Shown here piece after piece: positions 1-5,516 of a stretch of DNA of 6,327 nucleotides. The notes under the pieces were generated by a model. The model made no database searches. It saw only the letters and a program-made list of their open reading frames with translations, and had not been told where the DNA came from. The stretch is from Planctomycetota bacterium (GTDB lineage: Bacteria > Planctomycetota > Planctomycetia > Pirellulales > Thermoguttaceae), in NCBI GenBank assembly GCA_021784975.1, contig JAJYGU010000330.1:1-6327 (forward strand), in the 5' to 3' direction. Each line of letters begins with the position of its first letter. Position 1 is the stretch's first letter. Both the position numbers and the translations under genes were made by a program.

Positions 1-1235
1 GATGCCGCGGGACAAGTCAGTACGCTTTGAGCCAGAACCACGTTGACGCCCAGCGTGCGAAGAAAAGTCGATTTGCCCGACATGTTCGACCCGGTGATGA
101 GGCAACCACGGTCCGCCAGCGAAATCGAATTGGCGACCGCCGAGGCGAGCAACGGATGAACGGCCTCCCTGATGTTAAGGACTCTCCCCTCGGCTTGAAA
201 CTCGGGGATGGCATAAGAGGGCAGACCTTCCCGAAACGAGGCAATCGCTTGCAGGGCATCCAGCTCGCCGAACGTCTGAAATATTTCCCGCAACATGCCG
301 CCACACTTGCGTATTTCCTCGATGACCTTGTAATAGCTGCGTACCTCGACCAAGAAGAGGATCGTGACGTATTCCTGCAATACCTCGGAAAGCTCCACGG
401 CTCCGGCTCGTTCCGGAACCAGCAACGCCGTGACCAACGGAATCTTTTTCGCCGCAGTCGAGCATCTCGCCAAGCTCTGCAGCTTGTCTTCGAGACCTGC
501 GAGCTGCGTACAGCCGATCTTGCGTGCTGCCGCGACCATTTTTCCCAGGTATCGAATCGATAGAATGCGTTCACTTATGATGTTGCGTGTCCGATAGTGA
601 ATGAACATGTTGAGCGGCCAAAGAATACCGAGTGAGAGCATCGCAAATCTGCCCCAGGGCCAGCCGCATGCGACCAGAAGAGCGGCAGTGCCGAGACACA
701 CCATCACCAGGATCGCCAGCAGCGAGTACAGCAGTCTAAATCGGTGTGGCCGCGGAAGTTCGCCCCAGAGCAGCTCAAGTATGCCCGAAGGGAATCGAGT
801 TCGCCCCAGGCGGGATAACTCTAATTGCACGCTTTGCCTTAGGGCGACGTTCTTCTGAAAAAGTGCGACCATTCTATCTCGTTCGCTCAGAACGGCGCGC
901 CGTGTTTCAGGCGTTCGCAGCCAGTGGTAGAGGACGATTTGCCCAGGCAGGCAGTGCGTGCGGTCGATATTCTCGAAAATCAGGTCAAGATTAAGGTCCT
1001 CCCAGGTTTGGTCGTCAAGATGCTTGCCGTGGAACGACTGCGTGTACATGCCCCACAGCGAACGGAGGAGAGCGAAATCTCTCTCCCCATCTGTTGGTTT
1101 GCCCCAAGTAGCCAACAAAGCAGCGAGCTTCTCGGCACAGCGTGTCCTGCTCTTCCAACGGACGTAGCTGTAAACGATGGAGAGAATCACGAGAATCGAC
1201 AGAAGGATGAGTAGGGATGCAAGGTTGTCAGGCAT
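1..1235 (-). CDS. Membrane-anchored MutS-family ATPase (partial, C-terminus beyond window)
   Basis: An uninterrupted reading frame gives 411 residues from ATG 1235 to the left edge. The MutS Walker A motif GSNMSGKSTFLRTLGVNVVL begins near residue 382 (Lys388), preceded by the typical HPLL segment (about 360-363). A MutS core-domain motif (IDRTHCLPGQIVLYHWLRTP) begins near residue 90, and the region between reads as the helical lever/core domain. Three hydrophobic stretches look membrane-spanning: about 5-22, 168-190 and 197-213. Canonical MutS has its Walker A near residue 600, so the mismatch-recognition and connector domains are absent here. Walker B lies outside the window. From family knowledge this fits the poorly characterised membrane-linked MutS-like group rather than a mismatch repair MutS. 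The start is supported by AGGAGA seven bases upstream and an in-frame stop at 1254-1256. Its GC is lower than that of neighbouring genes. Family call is firm; biological role is unknown. Confidence 0.88.
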   Translation of the reverse strand, partial: MPDNLASLLILLSILVILSIVYSYVRWKSRTRCAEKLAALLATWGKPTDGERDFALLRSLWGMYTQSFHGKHLDDQTWEDLNLDLIFENIDRTHCLPGQIVLYHWLRTPETRRAVLSERDRMVALFQKNVALRQSVQLELSRLGRTRFPSGILELLWGELPRPHRFRLLYSLLAILVMVCLGTAALLVACGWPWGRFAMLSLGILWPLNMFIHYRTRNIISERILSIRYLGKMVAAARKIGCTQLAGLEDKLQSLARCSTAAKKIPLVTALLVPERAGAVELSEVLQEYVTILFLVEVRSYYKVIEEIRKCGGMLREIFQTFGELDALQAIASFREGLPSYAIPEFQAEGRVLNIREAVHPLLASAVANSISLADRGCLITGSNMSGKSTFLRTLGVNVVLAQSVLTCPAA

Positions 1236-1241
1236 CACTGG

Positions 1242-1247
1242 TCTCCT
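1242..1247 (-). promoter_or_regulatory. Ribosome binding site of the MutS-like gene
   Basis: The minus strand reads AGGAGA followed by CCAGTG and then ATG at 1235. The spacing favours ATG 1235 over the adjacent in-frame GTG at 1238, which would sit only three bases after the motif. Confidence 0.6.
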
Positions 1248-1383
1248 GAGCCATTACCTCACGTCGCCCAAATTGCCGAGAAAGGAGAGGCGGTCACACA
1301 CCCCTTGTGCAAAGCACCGGGCACCGACCGAAGGCTGGTCGGGCCGCTGCCGCAAGAGTTGCCTGTCGACTCTTCCCTTCCCC

Positions 1384-1398
1384 AAAAGGGACTATCCC
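1384..1398 (-). repeat. Degenerate GGGANNGTCCC-TTTT motif
   Basis: The minus strand reads GGGATAGTCCCTTTT just downstream of the kinase-like stop codon. It resembles the two arms of the inverted repeat at 2360-2427 (GGGACTGTCCC and GGGACCGTCCC, each followed by a T-rich run). It could be a relic of the same repeat family, or a weak four-base-pair stem plus T4 acting as a terminator for the kinase-like gene. The remainder of the 1236-1418 gap holds only a small hairpin (CCGACC 1324-1329 with GGTCGG 1337-1342) and no credible gene. Confidence 0.3.
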
Positions 1399-1418
1399 CC
1401 TCGACGGACCTGAGGCGC

Positions 1419-2216
1419 TCAGTCGGGCGTCAGCATGGGGTGTGACTGGACCTCGACCTTCTTGACGCCGGGAAGCGGCTCGACCGCGTCGCGGATCTCC
1501 TTTTCGTCGTGGGCGGTGGCGTCGTCGAGAGTGACGTAGATCGCGCCGCTGGCGGCGGCCACCTGGATCCGCGGATGGCGCTCGATAAGATGCACCTTGA
1601 CGTGGGCGGCCAACGCCAGGTCGTCGATGGCCTGTTGCGATTCGGCGGTTGGTTGAAAGCGGTCCAGCCCCACGGTATAAGAAATGATGTCCACCGCGTC
1701 GTCGGTGGAGAGCTTCTTGATGCGAATCACCAGGTCGTAAAGGGTCGGATCGTGGGTCTCGATGCCATAGAGGTAACGGCTCCACCTGTCGCGGGCCTCG
1801 TCCACCCGCTTCATATAGTGCAAGGCATAACTCTCGGTCACCCCTTTGCGCTGCATCATGAGCCGGACCCGGTCCTCCATCTCGGCGATGATTCGGACTT
1901 TGACGACGTGGGCCACGTCCTTGACCAGGAAGTGGCCGGCCATGCCGTGGTACACCACGTTGCCTTTCTGAAAGTGCTCCAACAGGGCCGCCTGGAAGTA
2001 GGCCAGGTACCGCTCTTTTCCATAGGTGAAGCGGTCGAAGATCGAGGGGGGGTCCTGCAAGGCCTCCACCAGTCGGACTTCGGGGATATTGAACTCCTTG
2101 GCGGCCTGGACCATCACCTCCCGCGAGATGCACTCATATCCCAGCCGCCGGGCCAGTTTTTCGGCGACGTCCCTTCCCTGACTGTAGGTCCCCCGAGAAA
2201 CAGTAACAATCCGCAT
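1419..2216 (-). CDS. Cytidylate kinase-like family protein with BON-like C-terminal region
   Basis: A 265-residue protein. The N-terminus (MRIVTVSRGTYSQGRDVAEK) matches the cytidylate kinase-like family, where SRE-x-GSGGREIA takes the place of a classic GxxxxGK[ST] P-loop; Arg15 occupies the usual Lys position. It is followed by the typical LARRLGYECISREVM segment and a kinase-like core to about residue 185. The segment GNVVYHGMAGHFLV (about 85-98) corresponds to a place where relatives often carry GRGA, and that motif is altered here. Residues about 196-256 (HVKVHL...GAIYVTLDDATAHDEKEIRDAVEPLPGVKKVEV) look like a BON domain. The substrate is unknown; true CMP kinase activity should not be assumed. 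The start codon has no strong Shine-Dalgarno, but the conserved MRIVTVSR start makes ATG 2216 convincing. It lies on the same strand as the MutS-like gene, 183 bp upstream, so co-transcription is possible but unproven. Confidence 0.85.
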   Translation of the reverse strand: MRIVTVSRGTYSQGRDVAEKLARRLGYECISREVMVQAAKEFNIPEVRLVEALQDPPSIFDRFTYGKERYLAYFQAALLEHFQKGNVVYHGMAGHFLVKDVAHVVKVRIIAEMEDRVRLMMQRKGVTESYALHYMKRVDEARDRWSRYLYGIETHDPTLYDLVIRIKKLSTDDAVDIISYTVGLDRFQPTAESQQAIDDLALAAHVKVHLIERHPRIQVAAASGAIYVTLDDATAHDEKEIRDAVEPLPGVKKVEVQSHPMLTPD

Positions 2217-2249
2217 AGTCTACCACTTTCGCTTGATGATAAGGCTTCA

Positions 2250-2275
2250 CACCCTGGGAGGGTTTCGCCCGGGTG
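2250..2275. other. Stem-loop in leader of kinase-like gene
   Basis: CACCC-T-GGG at 2250-2258 can pair with CCCGGGTG at 2268-2275, leaving one bulged T and a nine-base loop. It lies 34-59 bases upstream of the kinase-like start, inside its predicted 5' leader. No T-run follows on either strand, so a terminator is unlikely. Any regulatory function is speculative. Confidence 0.35.
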
Positions 2276-2321
2276 CGCCGAGCAGTTGCCCGGCCGTGCC
2301 GCCCAACAACGGGTTTGCCCC

Positions 2322-2351
2322 ATTATAAGGGGATGGTGCCCGGTTAATCAA
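2322..2351 (-). promoter_or_regulatory. Putative sigma70-type promoter of kinase-like gene
   Basis: On the minus strand, TTGATT (2351-2346) is followed by an 18-base spacer and a perfect TATAAT (2327-2322). Transcription would begin near 2315, giving a leader of roughly 100 bases. The -10 box is flanked by CCCC (2318-2321) and GGGG (2329-2332), so the element could also form a short hairpin. Promoter consensus is not well established for planctomycetes, so this is a sequence-match prediction only. Confidence 0.4.
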
Positions 2352-2359
2352 TCGCGGGG

Positions 2360-2427
2360 GGGACTGTCCCGATTTTCGTGGCGACCATGCCCTGCAGGGT
2401 GCCCGGCCACAAAAATGGGACGGTCCC
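2360..2427. repeat. Imperfect inverted repeat with central palindrome (REP-like hairpin)
   Basis: The left arm at 2360-2382 starts GGGACTGTCCC and ends GTGGC. The right arm at 2406-2427 is its near-complement, with two mismatches and a one-base bulge. Each arm contains its own GGGAC-N-GTCCC palindrome, and the 23-base loop contains a perfect ten-base palindrome, CCCTGCAGGG (2390-2399). The element lies only 24 bases upstream of the precorrin-2 dehydrogenase start. Such nested palindromes resemble REP-type repeats; a truncated RAYT transposase gene lies about 1.5 kb away. Membership of a genome-wide family is inferred and cannot be tested in this window. Confidence 0.6.
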
Positions 2428-2443
2428 TTTCAGCGCCACCGCG

Positions 2444-2449
2444 AGGAGG
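2444..2449 (+). promoter_or_regulatory. Closely spaced ribosome binding site of precorrin-2 dehydrogenase gene
   Basis: AGGAGG ends only two bases before ATG 2452, which is tighter than the usual five to nine. Either initiation here tolerates the short spacing or the purine run is fortuitous. No better in-frame start lies between this site and the conserved Rossmann motif. Confidence 0.4.
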
Positions 2450-2451
2450 CG

Positions 2452-2949
2452 ATGCCTGAGGATTTCTCTTCTCCGCTGCGATTCCTGCCCGTCGGGTTGA
2501 ACCTCCAGGCCAAGAACTGCCTGGTCGTCGGTGGCGGGACGGTCGGCGCCCGCAAGGCCCTGACGCTGACCCGAGCGGGGGCCAGGGTGACGGTCGTCTC
2601 CCCCGCAATCAACGGCGAATTGGAGCCAGAGGTTCAGGCCGGCCGGATCCAATGGCGGAAAGCCGTATTTCGCCAGGAACATCTGGCGGGCGTCTTCCTG
2701 GCGGTGGCGGCCACGGATGACCAGGCCGTCAATGCGGCGGTGGTCCGGGCGGCCGGCCGGCACGGCGCGCTGGTCTGCGACGCCTCTTCGGCCCAGCGTT
2801 CCCAGGTGATTTTTGGGGCCCTATTGGAGGGCAGCGGCTTTACGGCGGCCGTCTTCACCGCCGGCCGCGATCCGGCCCTCGCCCGGCAGGTGCGAGACCA
2901 GATCGCCGACTACGTAGCTGAAGGACGGCCTGCCGCCGATGAACCTTGA
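2452..2949 (+). CDS. Stand-alone precorrin-2 dehydrogenase / sirohydrochlorin ferrochelatase-type protein
   Basis: A 165-residue NAD-dependent protein of the Met8p/SirC/CysG-N family. These enzymes oxidise precorrin-2 to sirohydrochlorin on the route to siroheme and cobalamin; some also insert iron. Visible features are the substrate-side opening FLPVGLNLQAKNCLVV, the Rossmann loop GGGTVGARKA (27-36), the AATDDQAVNAAV segment (about 86-96), Asp110 in LVCDASS at the position of the CysG/Met8p catalytic aspartate, and the C-terminal TAGRDPALARQVRDQI block (about 136-151), where GRDP replaces the more common GKSP. Length suits a protein lacking the CysG methyltransferase domain; that activity must be encoded elsewhere. 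It may be dehydrogenase-only. Gene synonyms vary (met8, sirC, ylnF, cysG N-domain), so no symbol is assigned. The gene is divergent from the kinase-like gene and 195 bp upstream of rex. Confidence 0.87.
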   Translation: MPEDFSSPLRFLPVGLNLQAKNCLVVGGGTVGARKALTLTRAGARVTVVSPAINGELEPEVQAGRIQWRKAVFRQEHLAGVFLAVAATDDQAVNAAVVRAAGRHGALVCDASSAQRSQVIFGALLEGSGFTAAVFTAGRDPALARQVRDQIADYVAEGRPAADEP

Positions 2950-2950
2950 A

Positions 2951-2977
2951 GGTGGGGATGGTCTCGTTCTGCCCACC
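2951..2977 (+). terminator. Possible stem-loop after the precorrin-2 dehydrogenase gene
   Basis: GGTGGG (2951-2956) and CCCACC (2972-2977) form a perfect six-base-pair stem with a 15-base loop, beginning one base after the stop codon. No T-run follows, so intrinsic termination is doubtful. It might only stabilise the 3' end. Confidence 0.22.
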
Positions 2978-3025
2978 ACTGGACACAAAACTCGATACAG
3001 CCCCCAATCGTGCAATCGGTCACGG

Positions 3026-3053
3026 TTGACAGCCGGCCAACCGGCAATAAACT
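3026..3053 (+). promoter_or_regulatory. Putative rex promoter with inverted repeat in the spacer
   Basis: A perfect TTGACA (3026-3031) is followed by 16 bases and TAAACT (3048-3053, four of six matches to TATAAT). The spacer carries an inverted repeat, GCCGG-CCAA-CCGGC (3032-3045), which is well placed to act as an operator between -35 and -10. It does not match the usual Rex operator pattern (TTGTGA-N6-TCACAA), so autoregulation by Rex is not supported by consensus alone. Confidence 0.4.
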
Positions 3054-3070
3054 AAGAGGTACGCTCAGGC

Positions 3071-3148
3071 ATGCATCAGGGGGGAAACTTGAGGCTTCGT
3101 CTGAAACGATTGGTCCTGGAACAGCTAACGCAGTATCTTGACACATGA
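3071..3148 (+). CDS. Possible 25-codon leader ORF overlapping the rex start
   Basis: ATG 3071 opens 25 codons ending in TGA at 3146-3148, which overlaps the rex start in the classic ATGA arrangement used for translational coupling. A GAGG lies 11 bases upstream of ATG 3071. Its peptide segment KRLVLEQLTQYL resembles the Rex N-terminal segment SKLVLERLIRYY (six of twelve identical plus conservative changes). The underlying DNA shares the 12-mer TGGTCCTGGAAC (3111-3122 and 3227-3238). It may be a coupling leader peptide, a duplicated remnant of the rex 5' end, or chance. Translation is unproven. Confidence 0.33.
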   Translation: MHQGGNLRLRLKRLVLEQLTQYLDT

Positions 3149-3942
3149 CTGATTCACGTCGGACAACCGTTGAACGAACCAATAATTCCCTGCCGGGAGG
3201 AAGACCCCTGCCAAGCCTCAGCAAACTGGTCCTGGAACGATTGATCCGCTATTACCGCTTCCTGGCCGAATCGACGGTCCGGAAATCGCTGCACGCCGTC
3301 ACCAGCGCCGAGATCGCCGATGCCCTGGAGCTGGACGCCACCCAGGTCCGCAAAGACCTGGCCGCCATCGGCGTGCTGGGCATGGGCCATGTGGGATTCG
3401 ACGTCTGCGAGGTGTGCCGGGCGATCCGGATCGGGCTGGGCTTCGACCAACGGCACGAGGCGGTGCTGATCGGTGCCGGACATCTGGGCGGGGCCCTCAT
3501 GGCCTACCCCGGCTTTACCAAATACGGCCTGCACATCGTGGCCGCCTTCGACAGCGACAAGCAGCGGATCGGCAGCCACATCGCCGGCTGCACGATCCGG
3601 GCGGTGCGGCTGATGACCCCCTTTATCGAAAAGCACAAAATTCGCCTGGCCATCCTTACGACCCCGGCCGGCGTGTCGCAGAGCTTGACCGACAGTCTGG
3701 TGGCGGCGGGAGTCAAGGCGATCTGGAATTTCACCCCCGCTCGGCTTACCGTGCCCTCCGACGTGCTGGTCCGTAGCGAGCACATCTCCACCGGTCTGTC
3801 GGAAATCACCCATCACCTCAAGCGGGAAGACACCCCTACCGAGACTCGCATCACCGGCTCTTCCTGCACGAGTCGCGCCCGTTGCCGCCAGCCATCGACC
3901 CACCGTCCCCACCGGTCAGGCCGCGGGAACAAGAGGGGTTGA
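3145..3942 (+). CDS. rex: Redox-sensing transcriptional repressor Rex
   Basis: Rex is a cytoplasmic dimeric repressor that binds DNA when the NADH/NAD+ ratio is low and releases it when NADH binds. The 265-residue product has an N-terminal winged helix (about 24-90) with recognition segment TQVRKDLAAIG (66-76) and the following GHVGFDV turn. A Rossmann domain follows, with GAGHLGGAL (110-118), YPGF (121-124), the acidic end of beta2 (AAFD, Asp136), the TTPAGVSQSL region and VAAGVKAIWNFTPARLTVP (about 186-204). Homology ends near residue 227. The last roughly 38 residues form an Arg/Ser/Pro-rich tail not typical of the family, whose usual length is 205-225. ATG 3145 lacks its own Shine-Dalgarno but overlaps a possible leader ORF by ATGA. 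An alternative in-frame CTG at 3208 has GGAGG seven bases upstream and would give a conventional Rex N-terminus (PSLSKLVLERL). Family assignment is firm; the start is uncertain. Confidence 0.9.
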   Translation: MTDSRRTTVERTNNSLPGGRPLPSLSKLVLERLIRYYRFLAESTVRKSLHAVTSAEIADALELDATQVRKDLAAIGVLGMGHVGFDVCEVCRAIRIGLGFDQRHEAVLIGAGHLGGALMAYPGFTKYGLHIVAAFDSDKQRIGSHIAGCTIRAVRLMTPFIEKHKIRLAILTTPAGVSQSLTDSLVAAGVKAIWNFTPARLTVPSDVLVRSEHISTGLSEITHHLKREDTPTETRITGSSCTSRARCRQPSTHRPHRSGRGNKRG

Positions 3943-3959
3943 GAGCTTTGGGGATAGGT

Positions 3960-4115
3960 TTATATCTCGACGCCACGCTCCTTGCACCAGTCGGCCATCA
4001 GTTCCACGTAGGCCGCGTAGTCTTCTTCGCAAAAGAACGTCTGCTGCCGACGATTGCCATGCTGTGTCACGTGATGCGGCAGCCCCGGTACAACCAACCT
4101 TGCCAACCTCGACAT
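3960..4115 (-). pseudogene. Truncated RAYT (REP-associated tyrosine transposase) N-terminus
   Basis: The minus strand encodes 51 residues starting SRLARLVVPGLPHHVTQHGN and continuing RRQQTFFCEEDYAAYVELMADWC...GVEI before a TAA. This is the well-known N-terminus of the Y1-type REP-associated transposase family (compare LPHHVTQRGN). Intact members continue with a WAYCLMPNHVH-like stretch carrying the HUH histidines and later the catalytic tyrosine; both are missing. Beyond the TAA the sequence bears no resemblance to the family in that frame, so the gene was cut here rather than merely frameshifted. It lies 39 bp downstream of apgM on the same strand, and its broken end is 17 bp from the rex stop. 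Non-functional as a transposase. Confidence 0.82.
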
Positions 4116-4154
4116 GCTGGGACTCGGTCGAATCTTTCCCAACTTGTCTGACCT

Positions 4155-5360
4155 TCACGCCCCGAACTTCGCCAGCCGCTCCGCATGGGCCAGGGCCAGG
4201 GGCATGAGATAGACGGCTTGGAAGTGGCCCAGGCCGCCGTGGAGGGCCGTCTTCTCACTGAAGGCCGTCAGCCCGTCCGGCCGGCAGGTCTCCGAGACCA
4301 AAAGCGTCGGCACCGGGTGCCAGCTATGGCTGGCCAGTCGGGCAGGCGTGCTGTGGTCGCCGGTGACGATCAATACCATCGGCTTGAGCGCCATCACCCG
4401 CGGCACAATCGCGTCGAACTGCTCGATCATCTTCACCTTCTCGGGGAAACTGCCGTCTTCGCCGCGGCTGTCGGTGTATTTGAAGTGGATGAAAAAGAAG
4501 TCGTAGTCGTTCCACGCCTTCTCCAGCACGTCGATCTCTTCGCTGAGCGACGTCGGCTGGCCAATCACCTCCATGCCGACCAGTTGCGCCAACCCCTTGT
4601 ACATCGGATAGACGGCAATGGCCGCCGCCTTCAGCCCGTAGACTTCCTCATAGCTCGGGATCACCGGGGCGGCCGAGAAGCCGCGCATGGTCAGGCCATT
4701 GGCCTTGGGCTGGTCGGCCAGGAGTTCTTGGGCCTGGACGACGAACTCCTTGGCGATCTCGGCGGTCCGCCGGCTGGGCTCGTCGTGGGCCACCGGGGCC
4801 AGCGGCGGCACTCCGGTCCGCTGCGGGTCGGTATCGGCCACGTTGCCGCCCAGCTTCTCGCCCCGAAAGACGACCACGAATCGATGCTCCTTGACCGGCT
4901 CGACAAATACCTCGACGCCGGGGATTTTGATGTCGCGCAGCTTGACCGCCAGCGGCCCGCTCTGCTCGCTGGGGATGCGGCCGGCGCGGCGGTCGCTGAT
5001 GTTGCCGGCGGCGTCGAGGGTGCAGAAATTGCAGCGGACGGCCACGTCCTTCGGTCCCAGCTTGAAGCCCACGCCGGTGGCCTCCAACGCGCCGCGGCCG
5101 ATCAAGTGTTTCACCGGGTCGTAGCCAAAAAGCCCCAGATGGCCCGGACCGCTGCCGGGCGTGATACCGGGGGCGATGGGGTTCATCATTCCCTGGACGC
5201 CGCGGCGGGCCAGGGTGTCCAAATTGGGGGTCTTGGCGGCCTCCAATTCCGTCGGCCCGCCGGCTTCAACCGGCAGCCCGCCCAAACCGTCGGCCACCAA
5301 CATCACGATCTTCGACCGGTTCTCGGTCTTCAGCTCACGCACCAACTGCTGAATATCCAT
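4155..5360 (-). CDS. apgM: 2,3-bisphosphoglycerate-independent phosphoglycerate mutase, archaeal type
   Basis: A 401-residue protein of the alkaline-phosphatase superfamily that interconverts 3- and 2-phosphoglycerate in glycolysis and gluconeogenesis in the cytoplasm, using two divalent metal ions. Motifs in order are the metal-binding VADGLGG near residue 22-28; TPNLDTLARRG; PGSGPGHLGLFGYDP, holding the presumed catalytic serine and the typical LFGYDP; GRGALEATG; the DGRGED-like block FKYTDSRGEDGSFPEKV; and the metal-binding pair GDHSTP and HSWHPVP near the C-terminus. Length and motif order fit the apgM family rather than the longer gpmI enzyme. ATG 5360 is chosen because AAGGAG lies seven bases upstream and the protein opens as relatives do. 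Upstream in-frame starts up to 5555 would run through the intergenic repeat and are rejected. The gene is divergent from pgi and convergent with rex. Confidence 0.92.
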   Translation of the reverse strand: MDIQQLVRELKTENRSKIVMLVADGLGGLPVEAGGPTELEAAKTPNLDTLARRGVQGMMNPIAPGITPGSGPGHLGLFGYDPVKHLIGRGALEATGVGFKLGPKDVAVRCNFCTLDAAGNISDRRAGRIPSEQSGPLAVKLRDIKIPGVEVFVEPVKEHRFVVVFRGEKLGGNVADTDPQRTGVPPLAPVAHDEPSRRTAEIAKEFVVQAQELLADQPKANGLTMRGFSAAPVIPSYEEVYGLKAAAIAVYPMYKGLAQLVGMEVIGQPTSLSEEIDVLEKAWNDYDFFFIHFKYTDSRGEDGSFPEKVKMIEQFDAIVPRVMALKPMVLIVTGDHSTPARLASHSWHPVPTLLVSETCRPDGLTAFSEKTALHGGLGHFQAVYLMPLALAHAERLAKFGA

Positions 5361-5365
5361 GAGTG

Positions 5366-5373
5366 CTCTCCTT
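5366..5373 (-). promoter_or_regulatory. Ribosome binding site of apgM
   Basis: The minus strand reads AAGGAGAG, with GGAG seven bases before ATG 5360. This strong site fixes the start against longer in-frame extensions. Confidence 0.65.
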
Positions 5374-5431
5374 ATCTTTGCCCGGCCTTCTCGATAGAAT
5401 GTCAACATAACGGTAACAAAACGTCGTGTAC

Positions 5432-5452
5432 GGGGGAAGGGGGAAGGGGGAA
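5432..5452 (+). repeat. Three tandem GGGGGAA units
   Basis: Three perfect seven-base units GGGGGAA lie head to tail and are followed by GGAAC. The G-rich strand is the plus strand, which is the non-template strand for pgi. Three G5 tracts plus a following GG could support a quadruplex, though the fourth tract is short. The site is 72 bp upstream of apgM and 84 bp upstream of pgi. Confidence 0.75.
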
Positions 5453-5457
5453 GGAAC

Positions 5458-5516
5458 AAAGCGGAGAGCCGAAAGCGGACGGCGCACTCGGCTTTCCGCT
5501 TTCGGCTCTCCGCTTT
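5458..5516. repeat. Perfect 22-bp inverted repeat upstream of pgi
   Basis: The arm at 5458-5479 (starting AAAGCGGAGAGCCG) is the exact reverse complement of 5495-5516, with a 15-base loop. Within each arm the octamer AAAGCGGA (or its complement) occurs twice. T4 at 5514-5517 makes the plus strand look like an intrinsic terminator, but no upstream plus-strand gene exists nearby, since apgM is transcribed away. The right arm ends five bases before the pgi Shine-Dalgarno. A dispersed intergenic repeat or a leader hairpin controlling pgi are the likelier readings. Confidence 0.85.

Noticed and set aside
17..574. Minus-strand open frame of 185 codons
   Set aside because: It is rich in Arg, Ser and Trp, and is out of frame with the MutS-like translation that carries the Walker A motif over the same bases.
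1305..1315. GTGC-AAA-GCAC palindrome as a Rex operator
   Set aside because: The half-sites and three-base spacing do not match the Rex pattern, and the site is in a 3' intergenic gap.
1294..2133. Minus-strand open frame of 279 codons in a second frame of the kinase-like gene
   Set aside because: The overlapping frame at 1419-2216 encodes a recognisable protein; this one is an Arg/Gly/Pro-rich artefact.
1509..2459. Plus-strand open frame of 316 codons opposite the kinase-like gene
   Set aside because: It is antisense to a real gene, runs through the intergenic hairpins and has no family resemblance.
5432..5452. Short tandem GGGGGAA repeat as a CRISPR or replication origin iteron
   Set aside because: The units are seven bases with no spacers, and no replication or cas gene is nearby.
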